Positions 1 through 4,863 are shown, counted from the stretch's first letter. The stretch is 7,697 nt of DNA from Pseudofrankia asymbiotica (GCF_001983105.1 NZ_MOMC01000027.1:116176-123872); one strand, 5' to 3'. Notes: generated from the letters alone by a model not told the origin. Numbers and translations are program-made.

Positions 1-30
1 GCCGCCCGGTGGCCCGCCGCCCGGTGGCCC
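1..30. repeat. Two perfect tandem copies of a 15-mer
   Basis: GCCGCCCGGTGGCCC occurs at 1-15 and again at 16-30 without a gap. It may continue beyond the left edge. In the ANTAR frame each copy encodes a PPGGP-type pentapeptide, so it expands the linker by whole codons. Confidence 0.9.
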
Positions 31-412
31 ACCGGCCGGCGGGGCAGGCGATCCGGATGACATCCCCGCCGAAGGACGCGCGACCACGGCGGAGCCTGGC
101 ATGCCCGGAGGCGATCTGGGTGACATTTTGTCCGGAGGCGATCTGGGTGACATCGCAGGCGACCCGGCGGACGGCGCTGAGCTTGACCTGACGGGTGAGG
201 CCGCGGTCCGGATGCGGGCCCGGGCCGCCTCGCTGTACCGGCCCGAGATCCACCAGGCGACCGGGATGGTCATGGCCCAGCTCGGCGTGAGCGCGCAGGA
301 GGCTCTCGTACGGCTGCGCGCGCTCGCCCGCGCTCGGGGTCAGATAACCGACGAGACCGCGCGCGACATTGTTGCCCGCCGGCTGCGGCTCCGCGGAGAC
401 CTGCCCCGATGA
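2..412 (+). CDS. ANTAR-domain regulator, C-terminal part (probable GAF-ANTAR protein, truncated at left edge)
   Basis: The frame is open from the window edge to a TGA at 410-412, giving 137 codons. The last ~65 residues look like an ANTAR RNA-binding domain: a helix with IHQATGMVMAQLG, then SAQEALVRLRALARARGQ, then TARDIVARRL. ANTAR proteins are known to bind paired mRNA hairpins and prevent termination. The preceding linker is low-complexity: Pro/Gly repeats, then repeated GGDLGDI units. In related actinobacterial proteins a sensory GAF domain precedes a variable linker and an ANTAR with this IHQATGMVM style, so I infer that the GAF part lies upstream of the window. An alternative is a stand-alone 103-residue ANTAR protein starting at ATG 101, which has GGAG at 91-94 six bases before it. 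The next ANTAR gene begins 51 nt downstream in the same direction, so the two are probably co-transcribed. The ANTAR assignment is firm; the start is not. Confidence 0.75.
   Translation, partial: PPGGPPPGGPPAGGAGDPDDIPAEGRATTAEPGMPGGDLGDILSGGDLGDIAGDPADGAELDLTGEAAVRMRARAASLYRPEIHQATGMVMAQLGVSAQEALVRLRALARARGQITDETARDIVARRLRLRGDLPR
105..153. repeat. 22-bp exact direct repeat with 27-bp period, in frame
   Basis: The same 22 bases occupy 105-126 and 132-153. The 27-bp period equals nine codons, so the frame is kept and the peptide GGDLGDI is duplicated. A diverged third copy at about 47-63 encodes GDPDDI. This looks like slippage or duplication in a flexible protein linker. Confidence 0.9.
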
Positions 413-453
413 TGGGGGCTGGGCGGGACGGTCCCCCCGTAGGTGAGGCGTGC

Positions 454-460
454 GGAGGAA
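454..460 (+). promoter_or_regulatory. Ribosome binding site deciding the GTG 464 start
   Basis: GGAGGAA ends three bases before GTG 464. No comparable site precedes the longer GTG 443 alternative. The spacing is on the short side. Confidence 0.6.
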
Positions 461-463
461 GCG

Positions 464-1210
464 GTGTGCCGGGAACGGGAGCTGAGCGAGGCGTTCGTCG
501 GCCTCGCCGACAGCTTGGTCGCCGACTATGACGTGGCGGACCTGCTACACCGGTTGGCCGACCACTGCGTAGCGCTTCTCGGTGTGGCGGCGGCCGGCCT
601 GATGCTGTCCGACCAGCGCGGAAGGCTGCAGGTGATAGCCGCGTCGTCGGAGGCGAGCCGCCTGCTGGGGCTCTTCCAGCTCGAGCACGACGAGGGGCCT
701 GGCCTGGACTGCTACCGGACCGGTTCGACGGTCACCGTCCCCGACATCGACCTGGCCGCCCTCCGGTGGCAGGTCTTCGCGGCCGAGGCCCGCTCCGCCG
801 GCTACCGCTGCGTGCACGTGCTGCCGATGCGGCTGCGCGACGACGTGGTCGGGACGCTGAGCCTGTTCGGAGCCCGGCCCGGCCTGCTCGAGGACACCGA
901 GGCCCGCGTCGCCCAGGCGCTCGCCGACGTGGCCACGATCGCCATCCTGCAGGAGCGCGCGATCCGCCACCACGAGCTGCTGGCCGAGCAGCTGCAGCAC
1001 GCCCTGACCAGCAGGATCATGATCGAGCAGGCCAAGGGAGTCCTCGCCGAACGCGGCGGCCTCGACATGGACCAGGCGTTCGCCCGGCTGCGCCGGTACG
1101 CCCGCGACACCAACACCCGCCTCACCGACCTGGCCCGCGGCATCGTCGAGGGAACGCTCGACAGCCGCCTGGTGCTCAGCGCCCAGCCGGCCCGGCAGCC
1201 GCCGCCCTGA
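464..1210 (+). CDS. GAF and ANTAR domain transcription antitermination regulator
   Basis: This is a complete 248-residue signal-responsive RNA-binding regulator of the actinobacterial GAF-ANTAR class. An N-terminal GAF sensor spans about residues 8-160 (SEAFVGLADSLVADYDVADL, CVALLGVAAAGLMLSD, DEGPGLDCYRTG, MRLRDDVVGTLSLF). A helical linker (ALADVATIAILQERA) leads to a C-terminal ANTAR domain at about 170-231 (SRIMIEQAKGVLAERGGLDMDQAFARLRRYA and a final TDLARGIVEG helix). By family knowledge ANTAR binds dual hairpins in target leaders; the GAF ligand here is unknown. I chose GTG 464 because GGAGGAA lies at 454-460 just upstream and the resulting MCREREL start matches the usual length. GTG 443 (255 residues) has no visible ribosome site. 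The tail is Pro/Ala-rich. It follows another ANTAR gene by 51 nt and converges with the oxidoreductase gene. Confidence 0.9.
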   Translation: MCRERELSEAFVGLADSLVADYDVADLLHRLADHCVALLGVAAAGLMLSDQRGRLQVIAASSEASRLLGLFQLEHDEGPGLDCYRTGSTVTVPDIDLAALRWQVFAAEARSAGYRCVHVLPMRLRDDVVGTLSLFGARPGLLEDTEARVAQALADVATIAILQERAIRHHELLAEQLQHALTSRIMIEQAKGVLAERGGLDMDQAFARLRRYARDTNTRLTDLARGIVEGTLDSRLVLSAQPARQPPP

Positions 1211-1229
1211 GCGAACCGCCAACAACCCT
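1209..1229. repeat. Partial copy of the GAGCGAACC/AACAACC repeat at the regulator's stop codon
   Basis: Starting inside the TGA of the GAF-ANTAR gene, GAGCGAACCGCCAACAACCC nearly matches GAGCGAACCGGCAACAACCT at 1839-1858. This places one copy of the intergenic repeat family directly at a gene end. Confidence 0.7.
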
Positions 1230-1231
1230 TG

Positions 1232-1246
1232 GCCCCGCCTCGGGGC
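1232..1246 (+). terminator. Candidate hairpin terminator after the GAF-ANTAR gene
   Basis: GCCCCG (1232-1237) pairs perfectly with CGGGGC (1241-1246) across the loop CCT, 21 nt past the stop. No T-run follows, which is common for actinobacterial terminators but also makes the call weak. The larger hairpin at 1467-1531 could serve instead. Confidence 0.35.
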
Positions 1247-1286
1247 GTCTCTCGGAGCGAGTCCGGGGTTGGGCGGGGACATGTCT

Positions 1287-1396
1287 GGGGTTGGCGGGAA
1301 GGTTGTCATGGTTTGCTCCATGCGGGCGCGGCGCTGGAGTCGGACCGGGTTGGGCGGGAGGGTTGTCATGGTTCGCTCCGTGCGGGCGCGGCGCTG
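1287..1396. repeat. Direct repeat, 60-bp period, two copies
   Basis: Copies at about 1287-1336 and 1347-1396 share GGTTGTCATGGTT, GCTCC and TGCGGGCGCGGCGCTG at an exact 60-base offset, with a few substitutions. The head of a third copy, CCGGGGTTGGGCGGGGA, lies at 1263-1279. The second copy is inverted-homologous to 1821-1870. The repeat is non-coding. Confidence 0.85.
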
Positions 1397-1466
1397 CGTG
1401 GCCGTCCTCGCCTGGCGGCTCGGACGACCACTCCGCGCCGCGTCCTCCTCCGCGAACGTGCCCTTC

Positions 1467-1531
1467 GGCGACCTCGCTGCGGCCCGGCCATGGTCGCTTC
1501 GCTCCATGGTCGGGCCTCCGCGAGGCGCGCC
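1467..1531. repeat. 65-nt multi-stem hairpin element, copy 1
   Basis: Nested pairing runs from outside in. GGCG 1467-1470 pairs with CGCC 1528-1531. CCTCGC 1472-1477 pairs with GCGAGG 1520-1525. GGCCCGGCCATGG 1481-1493 pairs with CCATGGTCGGGCC 1504-1516, with one G·U. The loop is TCGCTTCGCT at 1494-1503. It lies between convergent genes and could act as a two-way terminator or transcript stabiliser, but its relation to copy 2 suggests a repeat element with conserved structure. Confidence 0.8.
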
Positions 1532-1601
1532 TCCGGGCCAGCCGGGTGGCGTTGCGCTGGCCCGTCACCAGTCCGGGTCCGGCCGCCGGCCGTGATCCCC
1601 T

Positions 1602-1621
1602 GCACGAGCGCAGCGAAGTGC
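1602..1621. repeat. Small hairpin at the centre of the inverted repeat
   Basis: GCAC 1602-1605 pairs with GTGC 1618-1621 around the loop GAGCGCAGCGAA. The loop resembles the AGCGAAGCGA loop of the flanking hairpins. The stem is only 4 bp, so on its own it is weak. Its central position is what makes it notable. Confidence 0.4.
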
Positions 1622-1648
1622 CCTACGGCACCGGCCTCATGCCGGGTT

Positions 1649-1662
1649 CCGGAACGTTCCGG
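1649..1662. repeat. 14-bp perfect palindrome
   Basis: CCGGAACGTTCCGG is self-complementary and overlaps TTCCGGAA at 1647-1654. It could be a dimeric protein site or simply part of the repeat element. No adjacent promoter is visible. Confidence 0.5.
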
Positions 1663-1688
1663 CGGCACGCAACCGTGCTGGGCGCGGA

Positions 1689-1753
1689 GGCGCGCCTCGC
1701 GGAGGCCCGGCCCACGAGCGAAGCGACGTGGGTCGGGCCGCAGCGAGGTCGCC
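1689..1753. repeat. 65-nt multi-stem hairpin element, copy 2 (inverted)
   Basis: This is the inverted counterpart of 1467-1531. GGCG 1689-1692 pairs with CGCC 1750-1753. CCTCGC 1695-1700 pairs with GCGAGG 1743-1748. GGCCCGGCCCACG 1704-1716 pairs with CGTGGGTCGGGCC 1727-1739, with one G·U. The loop is AGCGAAGCGA at 1717-1726. Compared with copy 1, three inner base pairs are changed on both sides so that pairing survives, while the loop is identical in reverse complement. Confidence 0.8.
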
Positions 1754-1799
1754 GGAGCGCCCGTGAGCGCAGGAGGACGGCGTGCGGAGGTCCCTTGGG

Positions 1800-1847
1800 A
1801 GCGAAGCGAGTAAGGGGCTGGAGCGCGCCGCCCGGACGGAGCGAACC
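1800..1847. repeat. 48-bp exact direct repeat, first copy
   Basis: The block beginning AGCGAAGCGAGTAAGGGG and ending GACGGAGCGAACC is identical to 1913-1960 (offset 113). In this copy CCCTT 1792-1796 could pair with AAGGG 1812-1816; the second copy lacks that flank. Confidence 0.95.
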
Positions 1848-1912
1848 GGCAACAACCTTCCCGCCCGACCCTGCCTGACCTCAACCCGGACCTGGCTCGA
1901 TCTCGAAGCCGC

Positions 1913-1960
1913 AGCGAAGCGAGTAAGGGGCTGGAGCGCGCCGCCCGGACGGAGCGAACC
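1913..1960. repeat. 48-bp exact direct repeat, second copy, abutting the oxidoreductase stop
   Basis: This copy is identical over 48 bases to 1800-1847. It ends two bases before the stop codon (1963-1965) of the oxidoreductase gene on the other strand. The perfect identity suggests recent duplication or gene conversion. Confidence 0.95.
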
Positions 1961-1962
1961 AG

Positions 1963-3327
1963 TTACACAGCCGGGAGCTTGCCGGGGTTGAGAAGGCCGT
2001 CGGGGTCGAAGCGCTCGGCGGCCGCACGGATCATGTCGACGCGGTTGTGCAGGACCCAGGTGTGCGGGTCGTTGACGTAGACCTCGACCTCGGCGAGCCG
2101 GGCCATCCGGTCGTACAGGGTTTCGACGTCCTCGAAGCGCAGGAACAGCATTCCGGCCCAGTGCTGGACGCCGGTGGCCGGGTTGAGGAAGCCCTCCAGG
2201 TGGATGAGGGTGTCCGGCGCGACGGCGGCCACCTCGGCGCGGCGCCGGGTGAGCCCGGGGCCGCCGCACTGCAGATGGGTGAGCTCGGGGCGCAGCTTGC
2301 GGACCCGGTAGGTGGTGTGGTTGTACGACAGCGACGTCACCAGGGCGGGGCCCTTCGGCCGGACCGCGTCGACCCGGCCGCCGTGGCGCTCGACGATCGC
2401 GGTCGCCGCCGGGACGCTCTCCTCGGTGACGATGCCGCGCACCGACAGCCGGTCGGCCGGCATCGCCGGGTCCGCCGGGCGGTAGGTGGCGACGACGCCC
2501 GCCTCGTCGAGGGAGAGCAGCCGGGGCGTCGGATCCAGGCCGAACAGCTCCTCGCCGGCGGCGACGGCGCCGTCGAGCTCGGGGAACGAGGCGAACAGGG
2601 CGGTCCAGCGCCGAGCCGGGCGCAGCGCCACCGTCGCCGTCGCGATCACGCCGCTGACGCCGAAGGCATGCGACTGGGCCATGTTGTCCGGGTAGGGCAC
2701 GTCGACCGGGATGGCGTCGTCGGTACACGGCACGACCCGCAGCGAGCGGATGTAGCCGTCCCAGACGGCGCCGTTCGCGATCGAACCGGTACCGCCGGCA
2801 CCGCCGGCGATGAACCCGCCGATCGTGGAGCCCACGGTCGACGGCATGATGGCCAGCTCCTGGCCGGTCGCCAGCGCCGCCTTCTCCATCAGGACGAAGG
2901 ACGCGCCCGCCTCGGCGGTGATCCAGCCGTCCTCGACGGCGAGCACCTTCGTCGCCTGGGAGGTGTCGATGACCAGCCCGCCGAACAGCGGGATGCCCTG
3001 GCCGTAGTTGCCCGTGCCCTGCCCGCGCACGGTGACCGGAACCCGGTGGCGGTGCGCCGCGCCGACGGCCACGGCGATGCCCTCGGCGTCGGGCGGGCGG
3101 ACCACGATGTCGGCGACGCCGCCGGGCAGCATCGGGCGCAGGACAGGGCTCATGTGCGCCCAGTCCGTCGACGCCGTCATCCGGGTCGCCTCGTCACGGG
3201 ACACCGCGTCCTCGCCGAGCAGCCGGGTGAGTTCGAAGGCCAGGTTGTTCAGCGCTTCCGGGTCGACCGGGGTCACCGCGGGCAGCGTGGCCCGCTCGAA
3301 CACCGGCATGGCGACAGGTTCCGCCAT
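1963..3327 (-). CDS. FAD-binding PCMH-type (VAO family) oxidoreductase
   Basis: This is a 454-residue flavoprotein, probably cytosolic (no signal peptide). The FAD-binding PCMH fold spans about residues 68-250. It has VADIVVRPPDAEGIAVAVGAA, then the pyrophosphate-loop region RGQGTGNYGQ at 101-110, GGLVIDTS, a typical VAEDGWITAEAG-like strand, and STVGSTIGGFIAGGAGGTGS. The C-terminal part ends FDPDGLLNPGKL, as in the GlcD/D-lactate dehydrogenase branch. No histidine is seen in the 101-110 loop where covalent-FAD members attach flavin, so FAD is probably non-covalent. The substrate is unknown. The start ATG 3327 has GGAGG six bases upstream; ATG 3333 abuts that GGAGG, and the 474-residue version from ATG 3387 would begin inside a hairpin. 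It lies last in the transporter/amidohydrolase cluster, after a 227-nt gap full of hairpins, so it may oxidise the imported compound or its product. That link is inference. Confidence 0.88.
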   Translation of the reverse strand: MAEPVAMPVFERATLPAVTPVDPEALNNLAFELTRLLGEDAVSRDEATRMTASTDWAHMSPVLRPMLPGGVADIVVRPPDAEGIAVAVGAAHRHRVPVTVRGQGTGNYGQGIPLFGGLVIDTSQATKVLAVEDGWITAEAGASFVLMEKAALATGQELAIMPSTVGSTIGGFIAGGAGGTGSIANGAVWDGYIRSLRVVPCTDDAIPVDVPYPDNMAQSHAFGVSGVIATATVALRPARRWTALFASFPELDGAVAAGEELFGLDPTPRLLSLDEAGVVATYRPADPAMPADRLSVRGIVTEESVPAATAIVERHGGRVDAVRPKGPALVTSLSYNHTTYRVRKLRPELTHLQCGGPGLTRRRAEVAAVAPDTLIHLEGFLNPATGVQHWAGMLFLRFEDVETLYDRMARLAEVEVYVNDPHTWVLHNRVDMIRAAAERFDPDGLLNPGKLPAV

Positions 3328-3333
3328 GAACAT

Positions 3334-3338
3334 CCTCC
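3334..3338 (-). promoter_or_regulatory. Ribosome binding site of the oxidoreductase
   Basis: CCTCC on the + strand reads GGAGG on the coding strand, six bases before ATG 3327. This spacing decides between the nested ATG codons at 3327, 3333 and 3387. Confidence 0.75.
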
Positions 3339-3357
3339 GTTGTCGGGAACGACGAAA

Positions 3358-3391
3358 CCCGGTGGCCGCCCGCCGGGCGGAGGCCACCGGG
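3358..3391 (-). promoter_or_regulatory. Hairpin in the leader of the oxidoreductase gene
   Basis: CCCGGTGGCC 3358-3367 pairs perfectly (10 bp) with GGCCACCGGG 3382-3391. Inside it GCCC 3368-3371 can pair with GGGC 3375-3378. It lies about 20 nt upstream of the GGAGG on the transcribed strand. It could affect translation or mark a processed 5' end. Confidence 0.45.
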
Positions 3392-3410
3392 ACCCGCGTT
3401 CGTCAGCTGT

Positions 3411-3434
3411 ACCTGCGTGCCTGCGTACCTGCCC
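3411..3434. repeat. Three tandem 8-mers in the leader region
   Basis: ACCTGCGT, GCCTGCGT and ACCTGCCC follow each other without gaps. On the coding strand they read as repeated ACGCAGG units upstream of the oxidoreductase. They could be an operator or a slippage product. Confidence 0.6.
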
Positions 3435-3463
3435 ACACCCGCGCGCCTTGGGCCTCACGGCCG

Positions 3464-3495
3464 CCGGCGTCACCGGGATCATCCGGTGACGCCGG
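3464..3495 (-). terminator. 13-bp perfect hairpin, second after the binding-protein gene
   Basis: CCGGCGTCACCGG 3464-3476 pairs exactly with CCGGTGACGCCGG 3483-3495 around a 6-nt loop. It follows the hairpin at 3504-3538 in the direction of transcription. No T-tract follows. Termination, attenuation or protection of the upstream mRNA 3' end are all possible. Confidence 0.5.
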
Positions 3496-3503
3496 GGTAA
3501 CCG

Positions 3504-3538
3504 GGACGTCCCGGACGTCCAAGCCGTCCGGGACGTCC
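3504..3538 (-). terminator. 14-bp perfect hairpin directly after the binding-protein gene
   Basis: GGACGTCCCGGACG 3504-3517 pairs exactly with CGTCCGGGACGTCC 3525-3538 around the loop TCCAAGC. It begins 16 nt past the TGA of the binding-protein gene. It is the strongest hairpin in the window and a good candidate for an intra-cluster terminator or attenuator, though it lacks a U-run. Confidence 0.6.
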
Positions 3539-3554
3539 ATGAGGCCGCGGGGCG

Positions 3555-4745
3555 TCAGGAGGTCAGGCTGATCTTGGTGTCGAGGAACTCGTCGGTGTAG
3601 AGGTCCGACGGCTTGAGGCCGTCCTTGGTCGGCTTGTTCTGGGCGGCGTAGATCGGGGTGAGGATGCCGATCAGGTCCTGGGTGCGGGCCTCGTCGAAGT
3701 CACCGAGGGTCGGGGTCTTGCCGTTGCCGATGATGCCGAGCTCGGCCATCGTCTTGACCGCGTAGTCCGCGACGCCCTGGGTGTAGACCCAGCCGTTGTT
3801 GTACTTCGTGACCGCGTCCAGGATGACCTTGTTGGCCGTGGCCGGTTCGGCGATGAAGTCGACGATCGCCTGCTGCATGATCGGGACCAGCTTGGTGAGG
3901 CAGGGCTTGAGGGCGTCGAGCTTGTCCGCGCGCACGCCGATCGCCTGCTGGTAGAAGTCGAAGCCCGCGTCGGCGACCAGCTGGTACTTCAGCGGCTTGC
4001 CCCAGGAACGGACCTCGTTCTCCCAGGTGTAGGGCTCGGAGGTCGCGAAGCCCTGGACGGCGTAGTCGCCGCCGGAGGCGACGAAGTTCGTCGGGGTGCC
4101 GTCGTAGCTGCCGTCGATCTGGCTCTTCTTCAGGATGCCCTGGCCGGTGAAGTAGTCCATGTACGCGGCGCCCTCGAAGTAGAGCACCTTGGTGTCGGTC
4201 TTGCCGATGTCGGCGATCGTCTTGAAGTCCGGGTGCTTCTCCGGCGACCAGCCGATCTCCTGCGGGCTCTTCTCCAGACCGGCCAGCAGGGCGACGGTCG
4301 GGTGGTCCTTCGAGTTCTGGATCTGCTCGTCGGAGCTGACGTAGCCGATCGTGATGTTGGGGTCGGCGTACAGCTGCGACGTGACCGTCTGGAAGCCGAT
4401 CGCCGGGCCACCGGCGCGGATCTCCAGCTTGACGCCGGTGTCGACGCCGCCGTGCGCGACGAGCTCACCGGTGACCGACTTCTTGCCGGTGTCGAACTTC
4501 GGGTTCGGGCCCAGCAGCTGGTACTGCCCGCCGTGCTCCGCCTCGGGGTTCCAGTCGGACTGCAGGACGACGGTGCTCGGGCAGCCGGCCGCCTTCAGGT
4601 CGTACTGGGCCGGCACCGCGCCGCCCGCGGACGCCCCCGGCGCGGGGCTCGCCGTGTCGTCGTCGCCACAGGCGGCGGCGACCAGGACGAGCGCGACCGC
4701 CGCGGCGGTCGCCGCGACGATCTTAGTCGGGCGTGGTCTGGTCAA
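3555..4745 (-). CDS. ABC transporter substrate-binding lipoprotein, NMT1/THI5-like (NitT/TauT type)
   Basis: This 396-residue extracytoplasmic lipoprotein would capture the transported solute and deliver it to the permease encoded upstream. It has a basic N-end (RPRPTK), a hydrophobic stretch at residues 9-25 and a lipidation cysteine at 26 (VLVAAAC, slightly non-canonical lipobox), then an Asp/Ser/Pro/Gly-rich tether to about 45. The mature part opens with TVVLQSDWNPEAEHGGQY (58-75). This recalls the W...H.G.Y signature of the NMT1/THI5 family, whose members include pyrimidine-precursor binders. Cysteines at 55 and 282 might pair. I chose TTG 4745 because GGGGGAG precedes it by six bases and it yields a normal signal peptide; ATG 4790 has no ribosome site. 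A 118-nt gap separates it from the permease gene. The SBP role is firm, and the ligand is unknown: sulfonates, nitrate-like or pyrimidine-like compounds all occur in the wider family. Confidence 0.88.
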   Translation of the reverse strand: MTRPRPTKIVAATAAAVALVLVAAACGDDDTASPAPGASAGGAVPAQYDLKAAGCPSTVVLQSDWNPEAEHGGQYQLLGPNPKFDTGKKSVTGELVAHGGVDTGVKLEIRAGGPAIGFQTVTSQLYADPNITIGYVSSDEQIQNSKDHPTVALLAGLEKSPQEIGWSPEKHPDFKTIADIGKTDTKVLYFEGAAYMDYFTGQGILKKSQIDGSYDGTPTNFVASGGDYAVQGFATSEPYTWENEVRSWGKPLKYQLVADAGFDFYQQAIGVRADKLDALKPCLTKLVPIMQQAIVDFIAEPATANKVILDAVTKYNNGWVYTQGVADYAVKTMAELGIIGNGKTPTLGDFDEARTQDLIGILTPIYAAQNKPTKDGLKPSDLYTDEFLDTKISLTS

Positions 4746-4751
4746 CGGAGT

Positions 4752-4758
4752 CTCCCCC
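4752..4758 (-). promoter_or_regulatory. Ribosome binding site supporting a TTG start
   Basis: The coding strand reads GGGGGAG, then six bases, then TTG at 4745-4743. The upstream in-frame ATG at 4790 lacks such a site. Confidence 0.65.
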
Positions 4759-4800
4759 TGGTTCCTCGGGCGACGTGCACCCGACGGCATCGATGGATGA

Positions 4801-4822
4801 AACCGGCCGCGATGGCCCGGTT
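4801..4822 (-). promoter_or_regulatory. Hairpin between the permease and binding-protein genes
   Basis: AACCGG 4801-4806 pairs with CCGGTT 4817-4822, and one further C-G pair could form inside after a mismatch. It sits midway in the 118-nt gap. A processing or stability element that sets binding-protein mRNA level is possible; the evidence is slight. Confidence 0.3.
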
Positions 4823-4830
4823 GCGTGAAG

Positions 4831-4846
4831 CGGTGAAACGGTGAAA
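4831..4846. repeat. Tandem 8-mer CGGTGAAA, two copies
   Basis: CGGTGAAA occurs at 4831-4838 and 4839-4846, just downstream of the permease stop. It may be a simple duplication. Confidence 0.6.
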
Positions 4847-4863
4847 CGACTGGTGCGGAGGGG

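Larger units (their letters stand above)
1347..1870. repeat. Large imperfect inverted repeat centred near 1610
   Basis: Two blocks on the left recur in inverted order on the right with one common centre. The block 1347-1396 matches the reverse complement of 1821-1870 (for example GGTTCGCTCCG at 1370-1380 against CGGAGCGAACC at 1837-1847, centre 1608.5). The hairpin 1467-1531 matches the reverse complement of 1689-1753 (centre 1610). Between the blocks similarity is patchy but detectable (GTCCTCCT at 1442-1449 against AGGAGGAC at 1771-1778). The arms are therefore about 200 bp. I see no transposase gene and no clear target-site duplication. It could be a non-autonomous repeat element, or two inverted copies of one intergenic repeat. 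Confidence 0.7.
1211..1962. other. Gene-free, repeat-packed region between convergent genes
   Basis: Open frames here on both strands are Arg/Pro/Ala/Ser-rich, lack domains and ribosome sites, and run across the repeats, so I call none. The interval holds the direct repeats, hairpins and inverted repeat listed separately. Confidence 0.7.

Noticed and set aside
1229..1884. Several open frames on both strands in the 1211-1962 region
   Set aside because: Low-complexity Arg/Pro/Ala/Ser translations run through the direct and inverted repeats, with no ribosome site or recognisable motif.
1287..1960. Direct repeats as a CRISPR array
   Set aside because: Copies are few, of different lengths, partly inverted and diverged, with no regular unique spacers and no cas gene.
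2047..3489. 480-residue open frame on the + strand opposite the oxidoreductase
   Set aside because: It is Arg/Gly/His-rich with no domain, and lies antisense to a gene with clear FAD-binding motifs. Long antisense frames are expected at this GC content.
3464..3538. Hairpin pair as a dual-hexaloop ANTAR target
   Set aside because: Known ANTAR sites have two hexaloops with A at position 1 and G at position 4. Here the transcribed-strand loops are ATGATC and a 7-nt GCTTGGA, so the pattern is not met.
4233..4844. 203-residue + strand frame opposite the binding-protein gene
   Set aside because: It is antisense to a lipoprotein gene with signal peptide, ribosome site and family motif; its translation is Arg/Asp/Gly-rich without a domain.
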